From Onchidella celtica (Eukaryota; Mollusca; Gastropoda; Systellommatophora; Onchidiidae): a stretch of 64,000 bases of DNA. Position 1 is the first letter of the stretch, and each line of letters begins with the position of its first letter. Shown one piece after another: positions 46,335-59,882 of the stretch. Both the position numbers and the translations under genes were made by a program. The DNA lies in the NCBI GenBank assembly GCA_963931925.1, contig OZ007569.1, positions 48,598,601 to 48,662,600 of the forward strand, read 5' to 3'. The notes beneath the pieces are model-generated. The model did no database searches. It was not told the DNA's origin and saw only the letters and a list, made by a program, of their open reading frames with translations.

Positions 46335-49300
46335 GTTACGAGATCCGACCTGGCACAGGACTGGAGTGGTAATGGTAGTAAATAATGACAAAGGCAAGAT
46401 ATAAAACCTTCATACTTTACACGCGATAATATGCCCGGCTTTGCCTCCTTCCTTCTCTCTTCGCCACTTTCCTTACTCAGTATAACATAACAGTGAAGGC
46501 TTTTCAGTATTTTCTCTATTCGGTGTAACTTACATACTATCCGCATTGAAACATCCCCTCTCCGTAATGTCACTTTTGAAAATACGTTCATGATCTCACA
46601 AAATGGTCTCGCGTCGTTAGATGCTTTCATAAACTAATGTATTTCCCCTAAAACGATTAACGTTTACAATCATAATCTACCCAGAGACGGGACCGGTTAT
46701 GGAGATCTTCTATGGCTAACTTTGCTGTGTTTTGATTCAGCGACTTGAGAGCTTACCTGAACTGGACGCGAGACTTTTACGGCACCATTCGGAAATAATA
46801 CATGTAATAACATATCAGGCATTATAATGAGGGAAAGACTGACTTGATCATACCCAGAGTTGTATTTCAAGCCAATTCAGATACTTTTCAGAGGCTACCC
46901 AAAACGTGGAGTGCATTAGTAATTGCTAAAATACTGGGATTTTGCCAAAGTCTACTATAGTGTAAACAAGACGAAATGTAACTCAAAATAAATCCACCGC
47001 CATTAACTTTAAACCATACAAGACTTACGATGGACCATTGCCCCTATTGGGTGCCAGCGTCCATGCGTATGAACGATATGAGCATGCACGGGTGTATTTG
47101 GATTTACTTCAAACCAAGTGCATGACTTGCTGCTGTAGCTGTTTTTTCTTTACTTTTAACGCCGCCAGAGTCCGTATGTAATGTATCAAGAAAAGCATTA
47201 GTTTCTATCGTGTTTTCGTATCAACAAAAACAATCATAATTTAAACATGGAAGTCCAAGATGAAAGCAACTTAGAACAATGGAAGTGGACAACAAACAGA
47301 TACGTTGATGAGTCTGGCGGGGACTAAACTATAATAATCAAGATGACGCAACAGAGACAAGTAGAGCCGCAGAGCTAACAATCGATCCTGTGGTTAGCTG
47401 GTGTTCGATCAATCCACAAGCTTCCCTCCACTCCCAGTCAGGAACGGATGAAGGGATCAGACCCACTTTCCAGTTCGCCCCATCAACAAAGGAGACAAAA
47501 CAACGGTTAACAGCGAGCGTAAATAAGAATTGTAGTCTTGGTAACCAATGGCAATTAGATTGACAAGTCAGATTGCTGTGTTTGTCCAGTTCGTTATCTC
47601 CTTTTATAATTTATTTAGTCATGATTGTTGGAGTCATGGAAATAACATTGAAACGGCTCCAAATTCGTTGGTCAGGCTTATGCTATAGTTAAGTATGTAG
47701 ATCTAATATTCGCGCGGAAATATGGTCGCCTGGGGGAATATCCATGTCCAGTGGCCATTCTGCAGTCAGATATTCTCAATGTACATGAACACAGCAGTAA
47801 ACTCTGGTACAAAACCAGACACGACTGTACTGTACTTTACAGGATCTGTTATTCACATCTTGCAGATTGCAGTATTTCATCGCAGCTTATCTTCCGCACA
47901 CTTTGAACAACACAATTCCTTCAAAGGAACTCACCATTTCTCTGAACAGACAAAATTGCAAAAAATAAAAATAAAAATCAATGATGAAAATATTTGATGT
48001 AACAAACGTGTAAATATGTCAAAACCGAAGATTCTTAAAATTACAGCACATTCACAATAGATATAAATATTCACTGAGAAGGATATTAGATAGCACTTTT
48101 TTTTTTCTTAAACCACAGTTTTCGCAAACATTTTTAAAGAAATACGAAGACTGTAAATTTAGACATGAAAATATAGCCCAACAAGCTCTACTGAGGAAAT
48201 GATAACGAGAAAAGAAGATGATGGAGATGATGAAACAGGAAGATGTGGCGTCAAGGAGATGGAAGTACTGAGGTAGCAGCAACAACAACCTTAAAAACAA
48301 CGCCACAAACAATTTATGAATGACACGAACTTCAGACATTTCTACAAACCAATACTCACGATAATCGTACCTTAATTTGGGGCCATTCCTTACACGATTG
48401 TAGCCCTTTCTGCTCCTTTTTCGGCGCACTCGATCTTCACAGGAATTAAAGCCAAACGTCATGAAAGATGTCAACATTAATGAGAATCACACGGTCCCAG
48501 TTATTCCTGGAAAGAAGTAATCAGTTGGTGCTATTGTTGTTATCACCACATGCGATTCTCAGAACAAAAGATACGGTCAAGCAACCACAACTACACTGTC
48601 AGTTGAAGCCCTTCACACACAGTTTACGTCACAGACTATTGTTTAATAAGGCAAACCAACGATGTCTGCAGCTGCACAGGTAATTAATTAACATGAAATA
48701 TTACCAAAATAAAATAATTCGGAATAAGAATATGACATCACCTGGCCTGGGCTGGAAGTCAGGCATACACATTTTTCAAGCCTCTGTCAAAAATGAAAGC
48801 AGGAAAGCTGCCTATTTGACACTTGACTTAACAAGGACCATTTAAAAAACATGTTGACAAATAAGAAAAACAGGGATTGATTCACAGAAAATAGCTCCTA
48901 AAAGATGTTGCCTTTTTTTTCTCCCGGCGATAGTTCCATAAAATCACGGACGCCAAAAAAAAATATAGATGTGAGGAATTTCGATGCAGCCGTTTGGTCG
49001 GAGGTTAGTTCAAAAACGGTGTGAAACATGTTCATCTATTACAACTGATTTGGTTTAAAAAATCTGACCCGTCAGAATTTCTTTCAACCATGAGTAACAC
49101 ACGAAAAAAACTCCCAGTGTCGTTTCGACGCTGAGACCTTGTTGTCATTGACAAACAAGCTACACTCTGCGAAAGTTATCAGAAATCAGAATTCTGGAAT
49201 CTCACAAATTTGTGCCAGTCTGAACCTGGAAGGTACATAAATCACGACCTTAGTTCTTGTTTGTTTCTGTCTCCATTTTCTGAAAAACTGGAAATCATTG

Positions 49301-50878
49301 ATCTAGTATGTAGATCGAGGAAGTATAACAAATTTACGTTCTGGCACGTTTAAAATGCGTTGTGGCACTTACCAAGCTGTTTCACAGTTCCAATGTATTC
49401 TAACTCCTCATCATAATAACTAAAGCAGCAAACGTTTAACGTAGAATTTCTCAGTTGTGCAAACAGAGTTGGAACAAACAAGAACTAATGTCGCGAAATG
49501 ACACCTTCTGACAAAATGCAAACTCTTATCTTCAAAGACATTTTTTTGGTTGGAATGCCACACGTTTGCACTTAAACAGCACAGACAGAACAACTGACTT
49601 GTTCCACTGCCCAGAATACAAACATCATTGACTTTGGTCCCTAATCCAATTATGAAGCTAGTAGTACCTACTGAACCACACAGACAATTAAGTAAATTTG
49701 GACCGCAGAGAATCATGATGCTAATAGTGAAACTCTTGGCCACACGAGTCCCTCGTTGATGATAACCGGGCGGGATAGGAGGCTAGTAATTTCCATGAGG
49801 GCCACAAGACGACACACGTTGGGAATTGCAAAGCATCCGTAATGGGCCACCGTAAATACTACGCACGGCAATCAACAAATCGAATACTTCCAAGAGATGG
49901 ATACGATGGTGTCGATTCCGGCGACTTAGACTAAAAAGACGATCTCAGTGAATCGAGAATCGCCCGTTACTTAAGGACACTGAAGCAACCGGAGACGTGG
50001 GGCGGATCGAACTGTGCCCAGCTTTCATCCGGAGTAAAAAATACGCCAAGGCTGGCGATGACTCCACTCCTTTAGAACACATCTACCCCACACGGGCGTT
50101 TTCCCCGCCTCCCCTCCAGCATTTACTCACACACGGGGGAAGAGAGGAAATCGATGCATTGATTTGCAGAGGGCTCGCTTCCCCTGTCGTCATCACCATG
50201 ACAACTCGCACCCCCACCCCCACAACCCTCGACCTTGCCTTCGGTCAACCCTGGTCTGTGCCAATCTTAAAATCAACACGCTTTATCTCCCCCCTCCCCC
50301 AAAACACACACACACACACGTACACAGACATACACGTCACTGCCGTCTATCCCCTAACCACACTAAGTGTAGCTATACCTCACTCATCTCTCATTCCCCA
50401 CGGTCTTCATGCCAGAAACGTCGGCGAACCTTTCACAAAAAGAGACACTGACAGCTGGAAAAAAAAAATCGAATTTCAAATCTTTCAAATCGTACCAAAT
50501 ACACGTAAGCAGCTCTAACGACGCAAAATAACCTCACGAGGAACAAAAACCACTGCTTGGCCACAGCAACAAAACTGTTCTTCTAAACTCTTTTTTTCTC
50601 TCAATGTCTCATCGGGCTATGAAAAGGCATGCATTTCCGCGATAAAACGTTTGAAGCATAAATTAAATGGCCAGCAAGCAAGTTGTGACGCTGAGAAATG
50701 TTTTAGTTTTATCGCGCAAAATATCGCTTCCCTATCCAGCCAGTTACCGTCAAACAGTCCAACAAGGAAACTGATTACTGACTCAAACGTGAAAATCATA
50801 ACCATTACATTTCAGCAAGATGGCAAAATCCTCTTTTTTTTTTACCCCCCAGAATTTTGCCAATTTTCAAACCGCTGG
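46335..50878. other. gene-free stretch (4.5 kb)
   Basis: No conserved coding signal. The 173-codon open frame at 49997-50518 has low-complexity His/Thr and Pro tracts, no recognisable domain, and no ATG immediately at its head. Unassigned. Confidence 0.45.
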
Positions 50879-50881
50879 TTT

Positions 50882-51130
50882 AAAATGGAGTTTTACGGCG
50901 CGTCGGCACGATCGGCTACTTTGTGCCTATCTCGGTTTATTTAGGCACTTTATTTATCTTTAGTATTAATGGCTTCTAAATGTCACAAATAGAATTAAAT
51001 AGTTCCGTATAAATTTTATCGTACTGGTAAACTTCTCAAGAGTTGTTTTGTATGGATCTGAACAAAGTTTTGTAAATGTGTATAAAAGTTTTGAAATCAA
51101 GTTGTAGATCTTAGCCTCTCTGTGATAATG
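50882..51130 (-). mobile_element. LINE 3' UTR remnant, family A (minus orientation)
   Basis: About 250 bp whose reverse complement matches 6390-6650: GAGAAGTTTACCA, TACGGAACTATTTAATTCTA, ATAAATAAAGT and GTGCCGACGCGCCGT. Confidence 0.75.
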
Positions 51131-53195
51131 TGATTCTCATACATGGCATTTCGGGATAAAGTTATATTAAATTTAGCAACTGCAGCTCATACTGCGTCAG
51201 TGATTTAGCGAGACGCGAACGGAATGAATGGTTTAATTTCGTGAATGGCATCCATAAGATATCAACGTGCACCACTATTAAAAAAGAGCAAAAACTATTT
51301 GTCGAGTTCGATTCAGTGTCCCAAGTAGTTACAAAAGGCGACTCAATGGGACACGTATTGATCAGCTGTCTATTTTATTTGTTTATCTCTGGACAGCTGT
51401 GCAGAATACTAAATCACACGCTCTTTTCAATTTTGCAATCCTTGCGATGTGCGCTACATCTCCAAGGCAGAATCTTCTTCACCGCATGGATAAATACAGG
51501 ACAATTTGAGTTCTGAACTCCTGAACTGCTTGAAGTCACTGTAAAGTAACATTATTAAATTAGAAAGCTGTGATTTTACCGCTGTGTCGAAAGCTTTAAA
51601 TTATTTATTATTATGTCTAATCCAGCAGGAGTACTGAAAAGAATAGCGCCTTTTAAATTATTCTGCCACACTAGACAATTGAATTAAGTTCCCACTAAAC
51701 TGACGGGTTAGCCAATTACATGTTGTTGCCGCTTCTCTACATCCTGAAGATCTTTGTTTCAATCTGGAGCAACCAAAAACAAAAACAAACGAAAAAACAA
51801 AAAACCAACAATGGAGACTCCTTAAAGAGAAGATGTCCCGCACTCAATCTCCAAGATCCGAATACAGACTAAAGTGGTCATTCCCGGTGAGTGCTCTTTG
51901 CTCTCGGTCAATGCAGATTAGACGAGGTCGGGGTGGGTTTGCGGGCTGAGAAAGGGGGGAATTAGGATGGGTGAGAGAGTAGTGAGAGAGTGGGAGTAAC
52001 TTTGCTTTAAAAAAGAAAAAAAAAAAAGCTCTCTTCCCCAACTTAAGCTTTTCTCAGGGGCCTGACCTCTGTTATTTTTCTGAGAAAAAAAGGCACCAAG
52101 CAACACTTACTACTACCACCCGGGAACTGTTCACGACCTTCTTCAAGTTAGTAATTTGCTGCTCATTGCTGTTCTCCGTTCCCGCAAGCTTCCTTGGTCG
52201 CTCCGACTCGCTCATTACTGTCAAATTGTATGTTCGCAATTTTGTGTCATCTCAATTCCGGCAGCTCTGTCTCTGTCCCCCCCCCCCCCACACACACATA
52301 ACTCGCCGGTAACTACACAAATGTGACACCGTTTTCTTCTTTCTTGTCTTCCGAGTGAGTTTTTTTTTTTTTTCACGCACAGTCTTGTTAGGACAGCATT
52401 GATTTCCTGGGCATTTCTTGCAAAGAACTCGGAGCCTTCAATGTGTGTTTCTGCAGCAATCAACTCAGTCACGTTCGCTTTACACAGTTATTAGCTGCAT
52501 TCTTCCCTTCCACTTATGGATTCCCTGCATTATGTTCACGTTTAAATTCTGTGGAAATAATAGCTTTCAGTGCTATCTCGCCCTACTCTGCCACCTTCAT
52601 GTCTCATAATTTCTTTGCAAATAGTTACTATCGACCACGAAAAATATTATTTAGTTCAAGGAATGCACCAGTCTCTAACAGAACACAGGCCTTCAATGAA
52701 CAACTTCCTACTATTTTGAAACATTGCATGCAAATTCATTTTTGAAAAATAATTTAAAAATAAATAAATAATAATAACTGCTAACACTGGTGAAGAAATC
52801 CCATTCCCAATTCGCCCTTAAGCATCAAACAAAAAATGAACCAAAGAAACATTAAAAAAAATTAAAAATAACGATAGTTTAAAAAAGAAACGAAACGAAA
52901 AGAAAAAGCACACATAATCTCATCCGGATTTCATACATCCATTTTCTTCACCGTGACAAGTCGCCACTGAGCTCGGAGTTCGCCGCATTCGCCGCTGTGC
53001 GGTACATCGCTCTTACAGGCTTAGGCATGCCACTGGAATGAAACATATCGCTCTGTTGCTTCCGCTTCCTTTCTGCTGTAAATCCCATCTTGCCTTCTTA
53101 TTTTTCCATGCTCTTTGTAAATTGCAGCTCGGAGTCATCAAACAGCCGGCTCAGGAGGAGTCATTGACCATATTTTGTGAGAAGACAGAGTGAGG
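51131..53195. other. gene-free stretch
   Basis: Contains GA/GT-rich tracts and poly-A/C runs (52014-52026, 52279-52289). No gene recognised. Confidence 0.5.
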
Positions 53196-53201
53196 ATAGA
53201 G

Positions 53202-53230
53202 CAGTGGTCCTTAACGTTAAAAAAATCTGC
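53202..53230. mobile_element. possible single hAT terminus
   Basis: CAGTGGTCCTTAACGTT resembles the left end of the hAT MITE at 61504, but no matching right terminus was found nearby. Confidence 0.3.
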
Positions 53231-53732
53231 GCTCCCCCAAACACACACACTACATCGCGGAGTATTTGCCTTTTTGTTATACGCGACATTTTGCGGATTT
53301 TGAAGTTTTGTCATGGAAGTAACTCTCTCACTCCTAATTTCATTGTGTATAAGTGTAATTTTAACCCTCTAGTGCCCAGACAAAGTGCCTTGTCGGAAAA
53401 TTTTGATATATATTTATGCCAAATTTATGTAAAACGAATGAAAAACTGAAAGAAAAAAAAAGTACCATATTATGAACTAAAACAATTCATTGAGCTGAGA
53501 ATTTAAAAATTGTCCAAAATGTGGAACTTTAGGCACCGAGTGAAATGTTCCAAATGTGGACCTAATATATATTATCATGGCCCGAATTCCCCTACAACAA
53601 TTCACGTTCAATTCCATATCCCTGGCAATATTACTCATTGCGCAACCCGGGACAATGGAATGAACCAAGAGAGAACGAGCTGACCACGAGTGGGAATTTT
53701 TAAGCACGACTTGGAGTAAGAAATAACCGACT

Positions 53733-53787
53733 CTGTACATCTTAAGTGTACATAATGATTCTGTACATCTTAAGTGTACATAATTAT
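53733..53787. repeat. 28-bp tandem duplication
   Basis: CTGTACATCTTAAGTGTACA and TAAT occur twice in direct succession. The core is a near-palindrome. Confidence 0.85.
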
Positions 53788-54509
53788 GTGCATTATCTAA
53801 CAGCTCAGGTATTTCCTCCCTAAGATCCCACCATTGTCCCCCATCTCCCTTGAGTAAAGCCAAGCACCACACAAAGATTTCCACCTACAAAACTCAGAAC
53901 TGAAATAGTGATCTCTACATTATGTGTGGGCATATAAATTTGTGGCTGAATGCTCCAGTACGTGTCAGCATCGGCTCTGGGGCAAGCTCTGTTGGCGCCT
54001 TGGGATTTCGATTTTACACTGAAATGGTTGGGCTTTGCATGCAGAGGAGTACTGAATTAATCTGGGAGAGATAGAGGGGAAAAGTGCAGACAGACGAGGG
54101 TGCCATAGAGTGAGAGAGTGGGAAAACGAACTATTTCAGGCCACAAATATTTCGGCGTGAAAGAAACAGACATGACATGTTACGACCATTAAATCTTGTA
54201 TGCAAAGCGAGATAAAATGTTTAATCGATGAACAGGGTCTGGCTAATTCTGAAAAAAAGAGAAGAAAATAGCTCAACAGAATTGCAGCGCCCGCTAAGGA
54301 AATAAAAATCATCGACGCAGACAGCTGGTCCAATTTAGAAAATAGAACAGCTTTAAACTGAAATCATTTTGGCAGGAGTCCGCGTGTATGCCCCGTTTAT
54401 AACGATCTCAGCTCATCGGCGACTTCTGCTGAACTCGCAACTCCTAAGAGATTATTAAGCAAACTGGTATAACTGTATTTCAGCGTTAGGGTGGACGTTT
54501 CACACCCAC
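53788..54509. other. gene-free stretch
   Basis: Nothing recognised. Confidence 0.5.
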
Positions 54510-54517
54510 CTACACAC

Positions 54518-54764
54518 CAGTAATGGGCAAGAGTCCAGATCTAGATTTGGGCATCCAGCTGAACGGATCAATCCAATTATCTGGATACAAGCGTTTTTGT
54601 TTTTGTTAAGGCAGTGAGACAAAGTGCTTGGCGACGGATCGAGGATCCAGACCTGGTTGTCTTAACTGGTCTAAAATTTTGGATCACGGCCCGGATATCC
54701 AGGTATTTTGAAGAGGATGCTCCAAAAATCCGGATCACTAAAAGCAAGTCTCTGCCCAGCACTA
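54518..54764. mobile_element. hAT-type MITE with perfect 8-bp TSD (247 bp)
   Basis: CAGTAATGGGCAAGAG at the left and CTCTGCCCAGCACTA at the right form inverted termini of the hAT CAGTG(T)TGGGCA kind. The octamer CTACACAC flanks both sides exactly (54510-54517 and 54765-54772). The interior is rich in ATCC/GGAT motifs (GATCCAGA, GGATATCC, ATCCGGATC), possible subterminal transposase-binding repeats. No coding capacity. Confidence 0.9.
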
Positions 54765-54772
54765 CTACACAC

Positions 54773-55423
54773 TGCTGGGATTCTACAGACAGGCCACACG
54801 GATAGAAGGCTAGAGCAAGCCTAAGACGGCACAATTCAAGGCCAGGATTAAATGACAATAGGACCAGAAAGACAAAGGCTAAGGTGTGGAGCGGAGCCTG
54901 GAGTATTACACGTCAAAGTTATTTACATAAAGAGTTTTTTCTTCCAAGTTCCAAATTCTTAATTTCTCTCTTCAACTTTGACAAGATTAAAAAAAAAAAG
55001 AAAAGCTACACCAAACCAAATCTTCTAATTTAAATTCACATCACAGTTTCGTAATTTTGAGATTAATGTGATTTCATTAGAATTTCATAATTTTTCAGTA
55101 AATCCCACCATTCCCATTCTTGCTTAGTAAGCTCAAACAAAAAACTATTCGACACAGAAGTGTCTATTAAATTTTACAGTGTTTAACCTGACAAATAAAG
55201 CTCGCCAGACCAGTGCTGAAGTAAGATTACTGGTTTGATTTCAACTAAAAATTCTGCTTTCCTGCAATCATTAATTAACTGTTCTCCTCTTTCCCTCACA
55301 ACCATCGACATGAGCTTTATTTTCTTTCCCTACAAAGACAAGCAAACATTGGAAGACAAAAGTAATAACAGACACGCTGTTTATTGATTTTGCCATTTCC
55401 TACACAAAGCACTTCTTGAGATG
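54773..55423. other. gene-free stretch
   Basis: Nothing recognised. Confidence 0.5.
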
Positions 55424-55431
55424 GTATAAAT

Positions 55432-55621
55432 CTGTGTTTCTCACCCTTTTTTGTCCTACGCCCCCCCACCCCCTCTCTCCCAACCCCAAAAAGCGTGCAT
55501 CCCACCATGATCAGACAACGTGTACAGTATAAAAAGAAGATTAAAAAAAATATTTATATGCCCCATTCTCAAGTTCCAAGCCCCATATAAATATTGTGGC
55601 GCCCAAAATTGCGAAACACTA
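55432..55621. mobile_element. hAT-type MITE, copy C (190 bp)
   Basis: Left end CTGTGTTTCTCACCC, right end TGCGAAACACTA. Flanking octamers GTATAAAT and GTATAAAG agree at seven of eight positions. Confidence 0.85.
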
Positions 55622-56785
55622 GTATAAAGGATCGAAGTAAATAAACAATGATTTGTTTTTATTTTTTTTTAAAGATTGGGTGGTGCGGTGCCTGCGGGGT
55701 AGGAAGAATGCAGTCATTTGACCCAGACAACTAAACCAGAATTGACTTCACTAGAGATACCGAATGCAACCAATCACTATGCCATGGGAATAATTACACT
55801 TATTTCCAAATGTAAACTTGTCACGACCAATTGGGAGCCTGATATTCATGACCAAAAAAAAAACAACAACAAAATTAGAACAATTCTTTTTCTACAAGGA
55901 GTGACCATTATTTCTAACATGCTAGCTTCCTGATGGATAAACAAACACACACTGGAAAAAAAACAAACAAACTATCGTGGGAATCCATAAATAATCATTA
56001 CTATGGACGACCACCAGTAACAGCTTCAAACAATGGTTCATCCAGAAAGCTGAATTTACAAAAAGTGAATTACGCGTGTACTTCAAATAAAAAAAACAGT
56101 CAAATTTGACTTCAACAATATTCAAAGAAGTACTGAACTGAAATGTTTTAAAGGAACAAATAACAAGTGGCTGAATAATGAAATATTAACATTTGAACAA
56201 TACTTTTGAGTGCCCAGGACGGGAAAAAGAGATATGTGTGTGTGTGTGTGTGTGGGGGGGGGGGTGGGGTGGGGCTGGTGAATCAAGATGATCAGTGAAA
56301 AATCGATTTTATTCTCGTCTTACACAAACAGAGACATCAATATGTGGCACAAGCGGCTCAGACTTGAGGCAAAATACTCCGCTGCGCACTGGTTGATGTA
56401 GAACATGAATGGCTTTGTACAAGATTGAATCCAAGTGCTTGCTTATACGTTACCAAATACTCCGTTCTGTAAGCAGGTATCTCTTCCAATTCTACACACA
56501 CATTCTGATGTCAAACTGCCGATCCAATACAGATAAAAAAAAACAAAAACATAGTTTAATCTCAAACTTAACGATACATTACAAAACTTTAACTGAAACG
56601 CTGATTAAATCCAGCATTTATAAAACAAATTCACCTTGATAACAGCTCTCATATGAGGAAAAAAAAAAACCCACCACACTAACATCTGAAACCACACATC
56701 TGGCATGCCAAAGCAGTAAGTACTTCCAGAAGGTCACCGCCAGCGTTTGCCAGACATCGACTCAGAAGAAACCCCGCCATATAGA
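55622..56785. other. gene-free stretch
   Basis: Contains a (TG)n(G)n tract at 56234-56264. No gene recognised. Confidence 0.5.
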
Positions 56786-57066
56786 TTTCTACAGACCTGA
56801 GCCCGCCACATGGTCTGATACGAATATATACACGCCATTTCCATTTATGCCTATATGATATGAATATCGATACCCATGTAAAAAACAACAACAAACAAAC
56901 AACACAACTGGACTGCAGAATAGTGATAAAACGAATTTTACAGACCTGAACCTACCACATGGCCTGATACGAATATATATACACGCCATTTCCATTATGC
57001 CTATAGGAAATGAATATCGATACCCATGCCAAAAACAACAACTGGACTGCAGAATAGTGATAAAAG
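56786..57066. repeat. 149-bp tandem duplication (about 1.9 copies)
   Basis: ACAGACCTGA at 56791 recurs at 56940. The units share TGATACGAATATA(TA)CACGCC, GAATATCGATACCCATG and ACTGGACTGCAGAATAGTGA. The first unit has a longer AAC-rich insert. Confidence 0.9.
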
Positions 57067-59470
57067 GCACATCGTTTCAGTTATAAATAATAAAAACACT
57101 ATCTTCATAATTATACCCTATATTACCCATGACAAGTTTGGACTGAACTTTATGCACTTGTAAGAGAAGAATTCCTGAAAGCACAAAATATTCCGCTGAA
57201 GTGCATTTTTTGTTTTGTTTTTGTTTGCATACCAAAGTCTGTTTCAATTATAAATGCAAAGAGAGACATACTTGCTATAAAAACAGCCACGACGACCCAA
57301 AACGTGGACATTTTATTTACATTATACATAAGCATCTCACCCCAACACAATTGATGGCAATGACTTTAGCAGTTGAGACAGGCGCTCACAGTTCATGTAC
57401 AGATGTTAGATCCACCACGCTCTACAGGACCCAAAGAGAGAGAAACAACGGCAGCTCACGAGCGAGACGTGATCGAGCACTAAGACAAGCATTATCGATC
57501 TCAAGTCTTCATCAATGAAACTTCACGAGACCTCGGACCAAAAACAGGAAGAGAAAATTTTCGTTTTAGAAAACAAAAAACAAAAAACCCCAACAACCTC
57601 GTTTTAACGAACAATCATAAAAGGCAGAATCATGAATTAAAGCCAGTCTGTCAGGAAAGCAAAGCAATAATCTGCCTGGAAGTTCGAAGGTGGAACGAGT
57701 AAATACGTCAAGGGCTCCACGATTGACCACAGACTACGTTACGCCATGGCTTAAAACTGAAGCTTTGCGTGTCGTCTTAATGCAGAGTCAGTGGAGAATT
57801 TCCTTTATTAGTAAACGTACAAAATGACATTTTACGATATATGTTATGCCTATCTTGTAACAAGGCAATGATATCAAACTGGCTGCGACATTTAGATCCG
57901 CTTATTAAACTGCAGATTCCAATAATGTCAGGAAGAAACAGTATATTTCTCAAGTTAACTGATAAATAAGACTAACTGAGGGCCCTAGCTAGTTGACAAC
58001 AAAGAATACAGTGTATTGGGAGTTGTAAGTAAAACAACATCACCCGCAGCTGTTACGTGGTCAACCCAGGGGTCATGAAGGCAACTGACATTATTCAAAC
58101 TGTCTGAAAACACCCCCCTCCCCCCACACACACAAAACTGCCGCCCCCCACACACACACACAAATAAAACAAAACACCATAATTCTCTTAGACACGTTTC
58201 ACATAATATTAGATACATAGTAACGTACATCAAAGCCTTTAATTCAGACCATAAGATAGCTACCATAACTGGCTTCCTGCCAAGCCTCTCACAAAACGAC
58301 TCATCAAGTTCTGTTGAATGTCCTCTAAAGGTAAAAAGCTATGTATTTATCAAAAGACTGCACTCCTTACCCCACCTCCCTCACCCCCTTTCTTTACAGT
58401 CACCTTTACAATTTTTTCCATATATAAAGGCCCCTTTGCTTAAACCTGACCACTTAGTTCTCGTGTAAACACTCCAAACCTCCACAACAGGCCGGGCTCA
58501 CATCGATTGCTACAGCGCACGGACCGCCTTTTTCACCTCACAAGACGAAATAATGGAACGGGTTCTGGAAGCAGAGGAAACGACACAACAGCACAAATAA
58601 TAATAATAATAATAAAAACGGATGAGGATGGAGGAGAGCATAATGCTTCATGAGATGGGTGTCTTAAGTTTGACAATGTTAATCTATGATGACTTTGATT
58701 TGAAGGAGACGGGCGTGAAAAATGTTTAATATAAACTGGAATTTAAGAGAAAGCAAACACGATTTTTATCATCCCTGGATAAAAAGACAAAAATATCGAC
58801 AAAAGGCCCCAATCTGCAGACTGGTTGAATACTGGCTGGTAAACTTGTTGACTATCATGAATCACATAGATTTTGTCGAAGGCTGTCACAAATGCCAGCG
58901 ATTCCGAGCCAATCTAACTGTGTTAGCTAAGGGAGCGCGGAGTCTGCGCAAGATGATCGATACTTCCAGAACTGCCGGGCGGGCTGCTTTCTGCGTAATA
59001 ATGATGATTTCAGGCCGAGGGGAAAGCGCTGGGAATCACGGCTAAGGGAAACTACTCGTGAAATGTTGCTACTGTACAGATTTTTGGAGTTATCGTTTCT
59101 AAACTTGGCCCACCTAAACATCTGGCCGCAGTCACATTCGTGTTTCATAACTCTCCACTTTATTGTACCTCTGCATCATCAGTTAATTTTAGCATCACGA
59201 CATTTGATTTGATGCAGAAAACAAGGAACTGAAGTGGTTTTTCTCCATTCAATGGTAAAGTCTTGTGGTTCAGAGACTTAGAAAATTCTTATATTAAATA
59301 CAAATAGAAATAGGCCTAATTGTACCGTTCGTCCAAAGTCACGAGAGTTCAATTATAAGGCCATACCAGTTCGCCATCATGCTGGAACTAGGCCCAGTGT
59401 GCGCCTGCCAGCCTGCATGACTGTGTTTCCTGCTCATGTTTGTGTATACAAGTCTTGATGTGTCCATAAG
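57067..59470. other. gene-free stretch
   Basis: A TATA-box-like CATATATAAAGG at about 58420 is not followed by a convincing open frame. Short (TAA)n at about 58596-58615. No gene recognised. Confidence 0.45.
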
Positions 59471-59479
59471 ATTTTGAGT

Positions 59480-59882
59480 TTATTTGAGTTGGACTTTGGG
59501 TTTAACGGCGCGTCGGCAAGATAACGGCCACTGTGCGCCTCCCATGGTTTTTTCGTTCTCTCTAGTTTGGCTATCTTTCAGCCCTCAGACGCCTATAGGT
59601 AAAATCAGATAAAAGTGAGATTAAAGATCTAACAGGAAAAGGCCCGTTTTAAAAATCTAACGGGAAAAGGCCCGTATTATAAAGTAGGTATGTCTATATG
59701 AATTTTGTAAATATGATAAAAGTCTGCTAAATCAACTTCTAGAGTTCGACATTTGTCCAGAAATGACAAGATGCGTTGCGGGTCCACGTCAGAATATAAT
59801 TCTTTCATGGATCTGCAGGCACAGTGCTTCCTTCGGATATCTATGACGTCTACACATTCAGTTAAAATATGAGTGCCCAAAA
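59480..59882 (-). pseudogene. LINE C-terminus plus 3' UTR (family A relative), 5' truncated
   Basis: The minus strand encodes THILTECVDVIDIRRKH and CRSMKELYSDVDPQRILSFL, the post-RNase H tail of jockey/I-group LINEs (HIL.EC...D.RRKY...SMKELF..VDP..IL.FL). The homologous frame starts abruptly at about 59880, so nearly all of ORF2 is missing. Downstream on the same strand is a 31-bp AACGGGAAAAGGCCCG-type direct repeat (59620-59680) and then a terminal block GCGCACAGTGGCCGTTATCT, GCCGACGCGCCGTTAAACCC. This is the physical link showing that the GCCGACGCGCCGT block is a LINE 3' end. It differs in family from the intact LINE at 11596-15996. Confidence 0.75.

Noticed and set aside
49997-50518. 173-codon open frame with HTHTHT and PPP tracts
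   Set aside because: Low-complexity content, no domain, no splice or promoter context. It stays unexplained but unsupported.
53477-53884. 135-codon open frame on the minus strand
   Set aside because: It spans a 28-bp tandem duplication and has no recognisable motif.
58415-58605. TATA-like CATATATAAAGG followed by an ATG
   Set aside because: The downstream ATG frame is only about 15 codons, and no exon-like sequence follows.
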